Positions 39,483-51,137 are shown, counted from the stretch's first letter. The stretch: 64,000 nucleotides of DNA from Corydoras sp. C115 (GCA_019802505.1 JAFMOC010000038.1:855001-919000); one strand, 5' to 3'. Translations and numbers: made by a program. The notes: a model not told the origin generated them from the sequence alone.

Positions 39483-39580
39483 TTGTCTGTTGCTCAGTCA
39501 ATCAATACTCAATAAACAGAAAAAGTTCTCAAACTTACCCAAAAGACAGACCCACAGAACTCATCCAGGGCCGCAGACAT
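17538..39580 (-). CDS. abcc2: ATP-binding cassette subfamily C member 2 (abcc2/MRP2), 32 exons
   Basis: A full-length ABC exporter of 1,564 residues (human ABCC2 1,545, also 32 exons). In vertebrates it sits in apical membranes of hepatocytes, kidney and gut cells and pumps glucuronide, glutathione and sulfate conjugates such as conjugated bilirubin into bile. All exon phases close, with one open frame from ATG (39580) to TAG (17538). Order: TMD0, L0 linker, membrane domain 1, NBD1, linker, membrane domain 2, NBD2; exon positions are in the separate part entries. Blocks that single out ABCC2 over ABCC1/3/6 include PDLPICFERTVLVWVPLGFL near the N-terminus, SLRSW, GKSSLTSCLFRI and RPELELVLHGITCDI. 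Both NBDs have Walker A, signature and Walker B motifs. NBD1 has Asp after the Walker B Asp and NBD2 has the catalytic Glu, the usual ABCC asymmetry. The C-terminus HTVL is a class I PDZ ligand. Identity is very sure. Confidence 0.97.
18930..18956. repeat. T27 homopolymer directly beside an abcc2 splice donor
   Basis: On the gene strand the intron after exon 29 begins GT followed by 27 adenines. The homopolymer is therefore part of the 5' splice site itself. Confidence 0.95.
20589..24461 (-). other. abcc2: abcc2 part 5: exons 20-27, linker and membrane domain 2
   Basis: Exons 24314-24461, 23366-23468, 22794-23016, 22432-22586, 21984-22139, 21263-21462, 21037-21163 and 20589-20690 encode the tail of the linker and membrane domain 2 (about residues 896-1300). 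The linker is acidic, then basic with serines (LKRENSLRHSQR), a likely phosphorylation region. Family blocks include NIAFIGQNLWLSDWTND, FFDTTPSGRVVNRF, LATPLFTAVIVPLALVYYF, SRQLRRLDSVSRSPIYSHF and TLNWLVRMTSELETNIVAVE. Confidence 0.94.
23230..23330 (+). repeat. Degenerate SINE 3'-region fragment in an abcc2 intron
   Basis: GTCTGCCCTGTAATGT followed by ATGCCCAGGGTATTTCCTTGC resembles the 3' half of Mermaid-like teleost SINEs. A second similar piece is at about 23970-24045 (CTGCCCTGCGATGGTCTG). Both are old and lack a head. Confidence 0.45.
25554..30386 (-). other. abcc2: abcc2 part 4: exons 14-19, nucleotide-binding domain 1
   Basis: Exons 30302-30386, 29443-29509, 28850-28976, 27972-28148, 26458-26625 and 25554-25737 encode about residues 627-896. 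Walker A is GVVGSGKS (about 692-699), the Q-loop region is AYVPQQAWIQN, the signature is LSGGQ (about 782-786), Walker B is VYLLDD (about 802-807), and the switch histidine is in LITHG (about 841). Walker B is followed by Asp where a catalytic Glu would be, as in other ABCC NBD1s. Exon 18 ends at a GC donor (GCAAGT, 26452-26457), the only non-GT donor in the gene. Confidence 0.95.
28430..28545 (+). repeat. Retroelement tail ending in a tetranucleotide run
   Basis: The segment ending GGGATCAATAAAGTTATATC followed by TATCTATC repeats looks like the 3' terminus of a teleost LINE or SINE, with an AATAAA and a short tandem tail. The family was not identified. Confidence 0.45.
30556..33059 (-). other. 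abcc2: abcc2 part 3: exons 9-13, membrane domain 1
   Basis: Exons 32882-33059, 32084-32338, 31446-31511, 30909-31046 and 30556-30702 encode about residues 365-626. Seen here are KVRTALMAAVYKK, the coupling region TVGETVNLMSADAQRF, LWIELGPSVLAG, KDKRMKIMNEILNGIK and AFTAISLFNILRFPLAMLP, all standard ABCC1/2 family blocks. Confidence 0.95.
32780..32822. repeat. (TTA)n microsatellite
   Basis: About 14 perfect trinucleotide units in an abcc2 intron. Confidence 0.95.
33298..34758 (-). other. abcc2: abcc2 part 2: exons 6-8, L0 linker and start of membrane domain 1
   Basis: Exons 34703-34758, 33930-34167 and 33298-33473 encode about residues 209-365. The segment has GYKRPL, a long basic/acidic stretch ELKKARQRLQKKQSKKR, then a lysine-rich run in exon 8 before NFPNFWLVWTITKTFKW. 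The human protein has a lysine cluster at the same place. The exon 8 acceptor (TTTTTAATGTAAG) has a weak pyrimidine tract but is required by phase. Confidence 0.9.
36265..36410 (+). repeat. Degenerate SINE-like fragment in an abcc2 intron
   Basis: GCCCTTAAACAAGGCACC followed by ATTGCTCCCC matches the general layout of teleost tRNA-SINE bodies (CCTTAACCC, ATTGCTCC). No head or tail is clear. Confidence 0.4.
38266..38336. repeat. (AAT)n microsatellite
   Basis: Trinucleotide run in abcc2 intron 1. Confidence 0.93.
39375..39477. repeat. Compound (ATAC)n and (CA)n microsatellite
   Basis: Two short tandem tracts near the start of abcc2 intron 1, ending about 60 bp from exon 1. Confidence 0.93.
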
Positions 39581-39744
39581 GTTTTTTTCACCTCACTCAC
39601 AGTTACCAAAAAATGTAAATGAAGCATTCGAAGATCGAAACGAGGAGTACAAGAGCAGCTTCCCACAGCTTATCAGTCCCAAAGTACTGGATGAACTACA
39701 TTTAAAGACTTTACGGGTGCTCAGCGTTGTTCAATATGGTTCCT

Positions 39745-39886
39745 GTTAATACTTAACTTCTTTGCTGCAATTTGTGATTGGAGACACCACTGCTGCTCAT
39801 CGATCAAACCTTACAAGAGGTTGGAGAAATAACCATGTGCATTCCTTATAAGACAACGGAGTTGCATAATCCCGTTAATGCATAAC
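39745..39886 (-). promoter_or_regulatory. abcc2 upstream region with two HNF1-like sites
   Basis: GTTAATACTTAAC (39745-39757) differs at one position from the HNF1 consensus GTTAATNATTAAC and lies about 165 bp upstream of the abcc2 ATG. A weaker match, GTTAATGCATAAC, is at 39874-39886. TTGCATAAT (39862-39870), a C/EBP-like half palindrome, lies between them. HNF1 and C/EBP drive many liver, kidney and gut genes, which is where abcc2 is expressed. Motif matches in AT-rich DNA can be chance; function is inferred. Confidence 0.45.
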
Positions 39887-41759
39887 TTCATTTTCCTGTT
39901 GAATAATTCCTTGCATCATTTCACTATGAATAAATAAATAAAATTTCTACATATATTAAAGAACAGTCTTATAAATGTGAGAAGAAATCATGTCCTATAT
40001 CTTGCCACATTTTTAAAGCTGACCAGTTTAAAATTGTGTTTGTAAGAAAGGAAGGAAGCAGGTTAAAGTATGTGTGTATATTATCCACTTCCTCTGTTTG
40101 TGTACAGAAAACCAAGCTTCAAGGCTGTGAGAATTACTATGAAAACTGAAGTATCCAGAAAAGAACCTAAGCTTTTAATTGACATTAATATTATTTTTTT
40201 ACATTTTAAATGTATTGCTTTGTTCGCAGGTGATTTTTACCTTCTCAAGTATTGTATTAATAATATGTTAAAGTAAAGAAAACATCACTGGATCTGCACA
40301 TGTTTATTAATGTTTTGTGACCACTGGACCTGACACTTGGAATATGGCATTTCTGCTGTTGATCAGCTCTGATAATTATGTTCACCTCTGTTCTTGAACA
40401 CTTTTTTCATCTCACTTCATAACAACATACATCTTAAATCAAACAGCTACATGAAGAACCTCAGTGCAGTGTTCTGTACTGTACTTAGTTACATCTAAAA
40501 TGAACCATATGTTTTTTTGTTTGTTTATTTCCTCTATTCAATTAGAATTTTTCTATATCAAAAATACTCTGTGAAACAGGTGATAAACATTCTTATCATA
40601 TTTAAAGCTATGAGTAATAGATGCTGATCACCTGTGACCAAAAAATTTCTCAAGAGTACTATTAAAAAAAATGCTAAGTCATTATTGATTATTGTCTGAT
40701 TCCAAATTTTTGTTCTATAAAGTAACTTGTTAAGTTGTTAAACATTAAAAACTATTAATACATACAAAGAAGATTTTTTTTTTTTTTGCTGAATCATTCT
40801 GCTTAAGCAAACGTTTTACAGGTCAGAGTTATTTTTAATGCTTCCACAGAAATAGTAAGCAGTATTAGTAAGCAGTGTAGCTATCCTCCACAGAACACCA
40901 TACAGGCAGTTACTTATCTTTTTTACTTGTCATTATTATGTCAGCAAGGTGTGCTATGTATAAGCCTCAATACAAAAGATGGCATATAAAAAAAATAATT
41001 AAAGTTATATTGAAAATAGGCTAAAATAAACTAAAATAAAAGACTGGCAGGATGATGTAGTGGTTTCATTCCTAAAACTGTCAGTCTGACTAAGTTTGTT
41101 GGCAGGTTTTAAATTATTTTTCCCATTTCATGAGTATGTAAATTACATATATTTAATTGCCTCAACTAGTGTGATTTCTTGAGTGAATGTATTGTAGGCT
41201 TGTCAGGATGTTGCTTTTTTTAATGACAGATAGATAAATACGTAGGTAGAAAAAGCAATGCAAGAGAGAACATTAAATTATTATTATGCATTATTTTTTT
41301 TATAAAGTTGTGATAAAGTTGTTTTTTAAGAAATTCAAAGTTAGTACATACAGTAGAAAGTATGACTCTAATATACCACGTCTGCCTGACAAATGCCAGC
41401 CCTTTTGAAAATAATGAAAGACACAATTTTTAATTTGTTATAACTTATTTATCCACCTCATGAAGTAAGGATTTAAAAACAAATAAGTAATCAATATAGG
41501 TATTAGTTCAATCATAAAACAAGTAGTCATAGTCACCACCTCCGTAATGTGTACAAGGGTGCAAGGCCATAGGTCAATCCTGTAAATGATCATAGAGAAC
41601 ACAGCTAAAAACTTTACAGAACACCAAATTCCTTTAAAAATACAACAGAACACTGAATTCTCTTACAATACAGATGAAACATGTACAGAACACCATATTC
41701 CCTAAATTATATTTAATGTCAATTGTTATTCAGTGTATGCATCACAAATGCTAAAACAT

Positions 41760-41954
<195 letters not shown>

Positions 41955-42349
41955 AATTGATCTTAAAGCTATCTAGCAAAACATTATAAAAACTCATGCA
42001 AAGAAAACAATCCCTCCCTCCTTTTATATATGTTATGTTTATGATTAATTGGAGGTTAATATACAGAGTTGTCCCTCAAAATATGATCATTCTGTATCTA
42101 AACATTTATGAAACTTATCCTGGTAAAATTGTGCTGTGATCTTGGGAGAATGATTGACAGTCAACTTGATTGTTAAAGATTGTTTCCACTTCAGAGCTTT
42201 CAGATCTTCAAGTGAGTAGTGCATTTTCGTTTGATTGCATTTGCAAATCATTGGCACAAATTTGATGCAGATTTACCCATCATTAATCCAGTTTTTAGAC
42301 TTTGAGTAGGAATTATATTTTAAAGATTTATATCTACTATATGCAGGAT

Positions 42350-42612
42350 GGGCGGCACGGTGGCTTAGTGGTTAGCCTCACAGTGCTAGGGATTCCCGGT
42401 TCTAATCCCCATCTGGGTGGAGTTTCCATGTTCTCCCCATGTCCGCGTGGGTTCTCCGGTTTCCTCTCACAGTCCAAAAACATGGATAAAGTCAATTGAG
42501 TTCTCCAAATTGCCCCATATAGAGTGTGTCTGTGTGAGTGAGTGTGTGCCCAGCGATGGATTGGCGTCCTGTCCTGGGTGTATCTGCCCAGCGCCTGAAA
42601 TGAATGAATTAA
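42350..42612 (+). mobile_element. Mermaid/DANA-type SINE, copy B (3'-shortened)
   Basis: It has the head GGCGGCACGGTGGCTTAGTG, the core CATGTTCTCCCCATGTCCGC and the 3' part CAGCGATGGATTGGCGTCCT. It ends at GCGCCTGAAATGAATGAATT, lacking the final part seen in copy A. No clear target duplication. Confidence 0.88.
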
Positions 42613-45600
42613 TTAATTAATGAATATATGCTGGATTGTTCTGGATCTGCTGTAAAAAAAAAAAAAGAAAAAGAATGAAAACTTTACAAACTATTGTCTT
42701 TTGTGGTTTTGTTTCATGTGGTTGGGTCCAGCGTGCCAACACTGTTATACCAGCATGTCGTGCCTAACAGTTTATAATTTTTTATTTATTTTTCTAAATC
42801 TAACTTTGACTTTAAAGGACCTGGGCTACATTTCCAGTAATTGAACATTATTCTGTTCTAAATAAAATACATTAATATAAGTAGTTAAAGTGAAACAAAG
42901 AAGCAGGCTTAACTATTGTAGCAAATATCCAGATGCAATATGATATCAAGTGACAATAAGCTCAACAATAGGATCTAAAAACCAAACAAGCAAAAATAAA
43001 TTGGAGAATGAAACAAAACATGAATATAAATACACATAGTAATTTGGAATAATGAGAAATGCTTGTGACTAATCATTAACTGCCATGGCAACATGATTCA
43101 CATAAATTCACATTGATTTAAAAACAGGCCAGATACGTCACATTGAATTATTTCAGTCAGTCAGTTCAATTATTGTGTTCAAATCTGACAATTGAATCAC
43201 GAAAGAGACAGGACCTTTTAAATAAACTTACAAAAGGGTTGTTACGTTTAAGAAAAAGAATCAAGAATAAAAGTTTACTAATGTTGGCTTTCAAGACTAT
43301 GATTTAAACAATATGATTTAATACTCACAATGTAATCCAATTAATAAAAAATTAATAAAAAAAGTAAATATGTTCCTTACCCCAAAACATGAATTTAATA
43401 GGCTGGCATATGGAACTGTAGACTGTTCTCTTTTAATGTTTCTCAGTTTTTGACTTATGTAGGTAAACTATGTGCTATGTGCCTCAACTTGCATTTAAAT
43501 ACTAACAACTTGCAACTTCACCTCAAAGCAACATTAAGGTTTAAGACATTTTAGGTTGTACTGTAATGTTTTTCGCTCTTTGGCAAACTTAGAGTAGCTC
43601 ATAAGATTAAATTAGTAAATCTGTTTTCACAGTTGCAGGAAACAACCTTGAGGTAATAACAATAGACTTTCCTTTGAGAGGTGCATTACAAAATGGCACT
43701 TCAAAGACTTCAAAGTGAATATAGCAAAAATAGATCCATTCTGTAAATCTCAGGACACACATTAGTGAGGTTACTGAAAGACAAATCAAAGATGTCATGT
43801 AAATATTTTGAAACAGTATTGTGTTCACTAGCTAAGAACAGCCTACCAAAAGATATTTAAAAGCAATTAATTAGTGCTGGTTTTCTTCAAAAACATATAA
43901 TCAATTCACATAAGATTTTAAGTCTACAAAAGATAAAAAACAAATTAAATATTATAGAGTGATATAGTCTCAACACAAAATTTTCATTAAAACAGAAAAA
44001 TGTTAATTAATTACAAATATTGCAATACAATTCATGAATATAATGCCATGATAATGCCAATATAGTTGTCAAAATAATTTATAAATATTATGGTACTAAT
44101 TTTTACACATACAAAGATTGTTTCGCATGCTTGGGAATATAAGTAAGCAGAAAAATATATATAAAACCTCTTTTAAGTATATAATCTGCATACCATGTGT
44201 GTCCATTAGAATCCATTATATACATTGCTTCATATATTATTTAATGAGCAGAAGTTTTAATTAAAAAGGCAAACAAGCTGAGGGCAGCTGAATTTGTAAG
44301 CAGGCCTGTGGTTAGAAATCTATATTGTTAGCTTTATAGTTTAGTGTCTCGCATTTCACCCCACATGTACAGTATATTCTTACACTTTAAAGTATAAAGC
44401 AGCAATTGATGAAACATGTTTCACTTGAAACATGTTTCAACATCTTTAATACTAAAGTGTTTTTACTTACACATTATCTTAAGTATGAGCATAAATATAT
44501 GATTAACAGTGATAATGTCATATATGTGCATTTAATGGCCCTGGGAGAAAATTCAGCAACCTGTATTATTAAGCGACAGTAAAGAAAAGCAGCAGTTCTG
44601 TTGTTTTTGTATAAATGCTGCTGCTGATAATGCCTTAAAATAAATTAATATCCACACACTCTGTGTGTTTACTATTAAATGACTATATTTGTGCTTAGAT
44701 ATTTTTAGAAAAATTATAAATATTTGCACCAATGCTGAATAAACCCACTATACTTTCTCTTTTCTGTTCCTCTCCTGGGTGACGAAGATGAGAAGATGGA
44801 TAGGGTTCTTTAGAGATGATCTGAGAGGAATGTGAGTAGGCCACCTGCTGGTAAATTCTAACACCGTAGTTAAAACTTTTGCCTCAGAGCAAAAAAGCAA
44901 CAGGTTAAATTACCAGGACAGTTTTCAAGTGTATTGCAGGGTAGACCAATGGACATTCAATGTCCATGTCACTTCAAGTACATGTGTCTAAGTGAAGGAA
45001 AAAAACATAACGTCCACAAAAGATCCAGATGCACAAGGTTAAAAAATATATATACTCCACATTGAAAAGTCCCAGGTCACACTCCTTAAGAAATATCCTC
45101 AGAAGATTTTTTGCTGTGTGGTGACTGATCAATTGTTTTAATTATTGTAAGTTTAGGTGACCAGGTATCTTAAGTTTAGTGTTAGGTTATAATCATAATT
45201 TTTATACATAATACTCAATTTTGTTTTGATTTAACTCTTTAAGAAAACACTTTATTGTGCATTTGGGCCTATTATTTAAACTCTTGATATATAGTCTTAC
45301 ATGCACTTTTTGATTTTGTAATATGGTTCATGTTCTTTAAAATATAGTTTACACATTGAAGAAAAAAAAAACTTTACAGTTACAGTGTCTATTAAAATAT
45401 TACAGCTAAAGGAGAACCAATTAACACGCCTTTCTCTGGGTTTACAGAGCTAGCTGAAGTCGAATATGCTGATTTTCTTAATGAGAGCATCTGTAAAAAA
45501 AAATATCAGTAACTGATTCTAAAACATTTAGTTTAACAATGGGCAAAAATATGTAAAAACATTCTGAAGAATACATAGCTATTTTTGTACAACTATAACA

Positions 45601-46904
45601 GCCCTACACAAGCAGCAATGTTATAAATTTTATTACACATTTGGCAAAATGCAGGAGTACCCCACCTGAGTCATCAGTCCACAACAGAGCAGACACACAT
45701 TCACACCTCGGGCAAATCCTGCCTTTTTGCCTGTAAATCAAACTCAGGATTTTCTGGTTGTGATTCTGCAGCACTACCCACTGTGTCTAATCACTGAAGA
45801 AGGTGCAATTTCCCAGCTTGGTCGTCCACAGTCTACACAATATCATTCATAGCTTAAAACATATGATGAGCTATTTGTTTTCTAACACACTTGAAAATTC
45901 TCATGTGAGTAATGTAACTGATTACATTTAACACACTTGAGCACAGATCTGTTTTTACTCCTAAACATTAAGGAAACTTTCATTAAGATGATTATGTTTA
46001 CCACAATACGCATACATATTATACACACTACTACTTACTTTTAAAAGGGTACTGAATTAGATTTGTAATCCACTGCATTTTAGAATTAAATATTTTACTT
46101 TCAGCTTCGTGACACTTATTCAAAAGCAAAAATATACTGATAAAACAATTTATAAACAAAACCAGACAACCAATAGGTAACAAGACATTTTCTTCTTAGC
46201 AAGCAATTTATTAAGTTCTGTCACTTTCAAGCAGTGATCCATGACATTACACCATGTACAGTCCTCGGTGAAACAGAATGTCACGTCAGGGTTGTTTTTT
46301 TTTTTTACTTTTTTTCCCTCATAGTATTTCATCAGATATCCTTTATAGGAAATTTGTCTGACCCTTTACTGTTTGTATAAAACATTGTATGTATTAAAAC
46401 TAAACATGTATTGCTCTTCACAATTTTCCAAAATTACAATTGGCTTTTTTTCCTTGTACAATTATACACAAGTTCACAGTCCAAAGTTTAAACACACTTC
46501 CTACTTGCTCCACTTCGTGTCCATTGTATCCATTTACTGTAAAGTTGGATTTTGTGTATCTACAATTCCAGACTGTTAATGGACTACAGTTCATACTGTG
46601 TAAAACCCCTTTACACTTTTCTCTAATGATCAGGCTAGTACCACCACTTAGTTGGTGCATTATTCCAATCTCAGCAGTGTCACTGAGGTGGAGAAATGAA
46701 CTACAAAGTTAATCTATGGTAAGTGGAGAAAACAGACAATAGAGAAAGAAGGAGGTGTGTCCAAACTTGCTACACTTGTCTCATTGCTGTGTAAAATTAT
46801 GTGAAAATCATAATTATCTTTACCCAACTTTCCCAGAGTACCAAAAATTTTGTAGAGGACCGTACATTAAGTAGGTATACTCTTAAAAAAAAAGGACGAG
46901 CATA

Positions 46905-46912
46905 ATAATAAT

Positions 46913-46989
<77 letters not shown>
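46905..46989. repeat. (TAA)n-(TA)n microsatellite downstream of ccndbp1
   Basis: A few TAA units followed by about 35 TA units. It lies about 105 bp beyond the ccndbp1 stop codon, so it is probably within or next to the 3' UTR. Confidence 0.95.
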
Positions 46990-46992
<3 letters not shown>

Positions 46993-47093
46993 GATATGAA
47001 ATTGAGATCGTTTCCCTTTCTTTTTAAATTGCAATATACACATAACTTAACTTACAAACATACATACATACATATACTCAAAAGCCATATTAC

Positions 47094-50000
47094 TTAGCTG
47101 CAGCTTTGAGACAGTACTGTTTTAATTTCTTGAAGGTTATGCTCTACTGCTCCTTCTAGAAACTGGACCCAGGGTACATCTGCCTCCAAACATACATGAC
47201 ATGACCTGTAGGAGACAGTAGATAATTACAATTTAATATTAACACCCCAAAAGTATAAATAGATTTAAAGGCCTTCAAGCCATTGGAGATTGTTGCAGTG
47301 TAATGAGAGCCATTCCCATCTAACAACATAAACCATTTCTATTTTTAAAGGTAATAAAAATTGAGTTTGTGTGTGGAAGACGTACCTAATTATCTCAAGA
47401 GTTTTCCTTAAAATGACTGCCACCTTATATACCTAAAAGGTAAACACACATGGTTAACAATTTAACAAACAAGTAATATGTAGAGTAGGTTAATTCTAAT
47501 AGGAAACAAAATAATTCAGCAAATGATGGAGAAAAACAGAAAAACAATTCAATGGAAGTAACATACATTCTGTTCAACCGCAGAACATTCTACAGGTGGA
47601 TAAAGACTCAGCACCAAGTCATCAACACTAAAGAAACAGAAAAAGAAACACTAAGGATACTCGTATTTCTTAACTTCTTATTACTACTCTCATGAGGTAA
47701 AATATTGTTTGATCTGTCAACCAATACGGAATTAAGAAAAAAACAGGCTGACCTTGGACTAATTTCTCTTGTAGCATCAGCAAGATCATCCAGCTGAGCA
47801 ATATTTTCAGCCGTATCAACATTTCCGTTTCTGTTAACAGCACTGGATAATTTTCGTAGACAGGCTCCTGATGCCTTGATTAAGCCAAGGCACTTGGAGA
47901 TTAGCTGACGGTCAGCTTGGGACCAGTAGGTGTCCTGGTTGCCTCGGCTACCAAGGTCATCATCCAGAACATCACTAAATGGGTCATCATTTTCAGACAG
48001 TGCCTACAGAAAAACATGATCACAAATATAAAATATTATACATATAAAATCAAAGATGGTCTAAGACAGATCAGCAGTCAGATTACCCCACCTGCTGAAG
48101 CTCCTCCAAAGCATCTTTTACCATTTTGATGTATGATGTCATATTATGCAAGACTGCAGCACAATTATCTGTCAAGAAATCAAGTTTCAAAAAACATGAT
48201 TAGCAGTTTAACAGTAAAGAATGACATCTAGTATAACTTTTCTAAATTTGATGATTTAAAAATCACTAGTTAGTTTGTGCCTTTTGAATAAACCTTGTAT
48301 TAAATACTGTTAACACAAAATCAAACAAATCTCCTTGCAGTCCCATTTTAGTTTCTTTAGTTTTAGGAAATAATGCAGATGTATATTATATGTATTTATT
48401 TTTTTAGACCTAATAAAAATTATATAATATTTTTCTTACACATAAAAAAGCATAAAAGTTTAAAAATACAAAGTGATCAGCAGTATTAGAAATTCTCTTA
48501 ACTAGTCCATCATGCATTAGAAACCATTTCAAGATCAAAATCAATCAGATTACAGATTATTAGTAGACTGATTAGATAAGAGTGTGAGATAAGTGCGTAA
48601 ATAAGTGAGTGTGCAACTGTTCCTAATAACATGCTTGGATTACTGTGTATAAATCCCTATTCACCTCTTGGTAATTGAGAAAACCGGTCACATGATGCCC
48701 AGACATTTCCTGTAGAAGTTAGCTGATCTTGAGATAGACTAAAAAAGAAAAGAGAATCACACAATTGAGTGACTTTATAAATCCCACCTCTGTGTGGCCA
48801 GCAAAAATAAGACTAGATTTTCCAGCAAGAGGGTATAACTGCATATACCTTTGTAATGGAGATGAAATGAGAATATCCAACAACCCAATCACACCATCTA
48901 AAACATCAACAGTCGCCTCCCGGACAAGCTTGCGTAAAGTAGTACCTACAAGAAATAAAATTTCCTGATGAAAAAGAAGCCAATGACTGGCAACAGAACT
49001 ACCTATTACAAATACTCTTATATATCATCAAAATAGCATTTTGTAAATAAAATATATTTTTGTTCTGCTGTTAATCTTAATGTCAACCTCAAAACTAGAG
49101 CCTTGACAAAGTGTGACGGTTTGGGATGTTCGTTTTGTGCCACAAGATGCTTGAATGTATGCCTGATGAACAAACTCAAAAGCATTTGCCAGAAATACTT
49201 TCATTATTTAACTCCATATTCATTTTGTTCTCTACTCTATGGGTGTTGGTGCACAGCAATTCTCAGATTGTGAAGTGATTTGTGCTGCCTCCTGTAGCCA
49301 GCTGCTTTCAGATAGCCAGGTGGTGTTCAGCCAGCTGAGCTTGAGTAATAACAGGTCTGTGATGCCATTTAAATGCCCAGGCCTAACATGAGTTACAATG
49401 GACAAATCAGCTGGATACTCTCTTGCATTGAGATCAATATAATATATATAATAACTAAAAAAAGGTGCAATAAAAGAGAAAAAAATAAAACAGAACCAAA
49501 GTTGCATTAGAAATAAAGCAAAAATAAGGGGAAAAGTAAACTTGGAAGTATGCATTTTTTAATTAAGTAATTTCTAATTTTGTTCATTTGTTTCTGCTTC
49601 TTATTTACATTTACAAAATTAACTTTTTAACACTGGCATCTTTACCAAACAGCAACATTACTACAATAACAGAACATAAACATCTAAATTCAACAACAGT
49701 TGTAAGGACACATACATTTGACATGAAATTTCTTGAAGACTGGGACTGAATTCTTCATACAAACATTATCACTCTCACACACCCACCATCAAACTCTTAC
49801 ACATGCCTTATCAATCACTCACACACATTGAGGGGCAATTTTTAACCAGCCAAACATGTCTTATGTGTTTACCTTGACTTTTTGGCAACCAGTAATAGAC
49901 TGTGGCTAATGTGAGTATGCTCTTCTGAATAGACTCAGCCAGTTTGGCACAGTCCTGTTTAAAACAAAATAACAAAATGTGAGACAAAAGGAAAATGAAA

Positions 50001-51137
50001 TTCAACTATACTCAGCTACAACTTGACTCACTTCTTCAGTCGGCACGGGGGGTTTGGAAAAGGCTACACTTATTTTGGTTGCTTCTTGTGAAGTGGCTTT
50101 CACTGCCTGAGCTGCGGGGAAAAGGTGCAACATTTCACAACTGTACAACAGATTAGATTCTATCAACAGAAAGTTTTAGTTTATAAGGTTTAATAAAAAG
50201 TTACTCAACTCAGAGTTTCCCAGAAGTTTGTCAAGTTGAAGGAACCATCAGAGGAATTTGGAGTGCCATCTAAAATGACAAAACATACAAATATAAAATG
50301 GGTGTGGTAAGGTGTTGGGCTATCAACCAGAAGGACCACTAATGTGGGTCCTTGAGCAAGACACTTAACCCTCATTATCCCAGGGATAATGAGGGTTAAG
50401 GGTCTTGCTCAAGGATTTAGTTAAGGGTCACTAAATGACCAAATGTAGTGCAAATTTAGTATATAATTTTCTATAGAGAATTTATAAAAAGGACCCGATT
50501 AAAAAATATTCATTCATTCATTCATTCATTCATTATCTCCCGCTTTATCCTCTATTAGGGTCGCGGTGGGGTTCCCCATGCCCATCCAGGGGAGAATGTT
50601 TCGGGCGCTGGGCAGATAGACCCAGGACAGGGCACCAACCTATCACTGGGCACACACTCACACAAACACACTCTATATGGGGCAATTTGGAGAACCCAAT
50701 TGACTTGATCCATGTTTTTGGACTGTGGGAGGAAACCGGAGAACCCGGAGGAAACCCACACGGACACGGGGAGAACATGGAAACTCCACCCAGATAGGGA
50801 TTCGAACCGGGAATCCCTAGTGCTGAGAGGAGAACATGCCAACCACTAAGCCACCGTGCCGCCGATTAAAAAATATGTTTTAGCACATTCCATGTATTTG
50901 TCTGATAATACAATAAGAATGTAAAGTAAGAATGTAATTTCATTAATTACCAGTCCATTAATAAAAACAGCTTCATAGTTACAGAAAGTTGTAAACAGTT
51001 TGGCTGTCAGCAGAAGGCAGGCCACATCACGCTTTAACACACAGCTCACCTTTCACTCGCTCGCGAATACACTTCACAGTGTTACACAGATTCCGCAATG
51101 GATCCACAATATACGTAGACGAGTTATCGGCATCCAT
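47094..51137 (-). CDS. ccndbp1: Cyclin D1-binding protein 1 (ccndbp1, GCIP), 11 exons
   Basis: Encodes a helical, leucine-rich protein that in mammals binds cyclin D and Grap2 and dampens CDK4-driven Rb/E2F signalling. Exons on the minus strand: 51050-51137, 50210-50269, 50032-50111, 49873-49954, 48849-48945, 48665-48738, 48092-48168, 47753-48003, 47567-47627, 47386-47432 and 47094-47205. All phases close, giving 342 residues (human 360). Diagnostic blocks are VYYWLPKSQG (human VYYLLPKDQG), LRKLVREATVDVLDG, VWASCDRF, a long exon 8 with the acidic stretch SENDDPFSDVLDDD then CLGLIKASGACLRKL and AQLDDLADATREISP, and SVDDLVLSLYPP. The last exon has VPWVQFLEGAVEHNLQEIK. Intron 1 (50270-51049) has been invaded by SINE copy C and a rearranged tRNA-SINE. 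Identity is sure; the first-exon ATG is the only in-frame start seen. Confidence 0.95.
50303..50445 (+). mobile_element. Rearranged tRNA-SINE containing a 65-bp near-perfect palindrome
   Basis: A partial copy of the 8930-type SINE whose body is duplicated head to head. Positions 50350-50381 and 50383-50414 are reverse complements with one mismatch and a single-base spacer. The usual middle and most of the tail are missing. It lies in ccndbp1 intron 1, between the first exon and SINE copy C on one side and exon 2 on the other. Confidence 0.75.
50510..50862 (-). mobile_element. Mermaid/DANA-type SINE, copy C, with 14-bp target-site duplication
   Basis: A near full-length copy in reverse orientation (CATTC run and CCCGCTTTATCC at the left, GCCACCGTGCCGC at the right) within ccndbp1 intron 1. 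The direct repeat cgattaaaaaatat flanks it at 50496-50509 and 50863-50876. It is the same orientation as the gene. Confidence 0.93.

Larger units (their letters stand above)
35559..39580 (-). other. abcc2: abcc2 part 1: exons 1-5, N-terminal membrane domain TMD0
   Basis: Exons 39539-39580, 37958-38131, 36817-36960, 35775-35915 and 35559-35681 encode about residues 1-208. This is the extra five-helix TMD0 found in long ABCC proteins. Exon 1 codes for only 14 residues, MSAALDEFCGSVFW, equivalent to the human start. Exon 4 uses the upstream of two AGs (ATAG at the acceptor); only that choice keeps the frame. Hydrophobic segments such as LAGLLFLTAVAGLAL and FFFWLLLIICGIF are membrane helices. Confidence 0.92.

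Noticed and set aside
17538..39580. Assignment of the transporter to ABCC4, ABCC1 or ABCC3
   Set aside because: ABCC4 lacks TMD0, and the N-terminal and NBD2 blocks fit ABCC2 better than ABCC1 or ABCC3. The 32-exon layout and length also fit.
50511..50534. ATTC tandem tracts as a possible CRISPR-like or satellite array (also at 51993-52020 and 62433-62467)
   Set aside because: Simple tetranucleotide runs; two of the three (50511 and 62433) are the ends of Mermaid-type SINEs, with no unique spacers.
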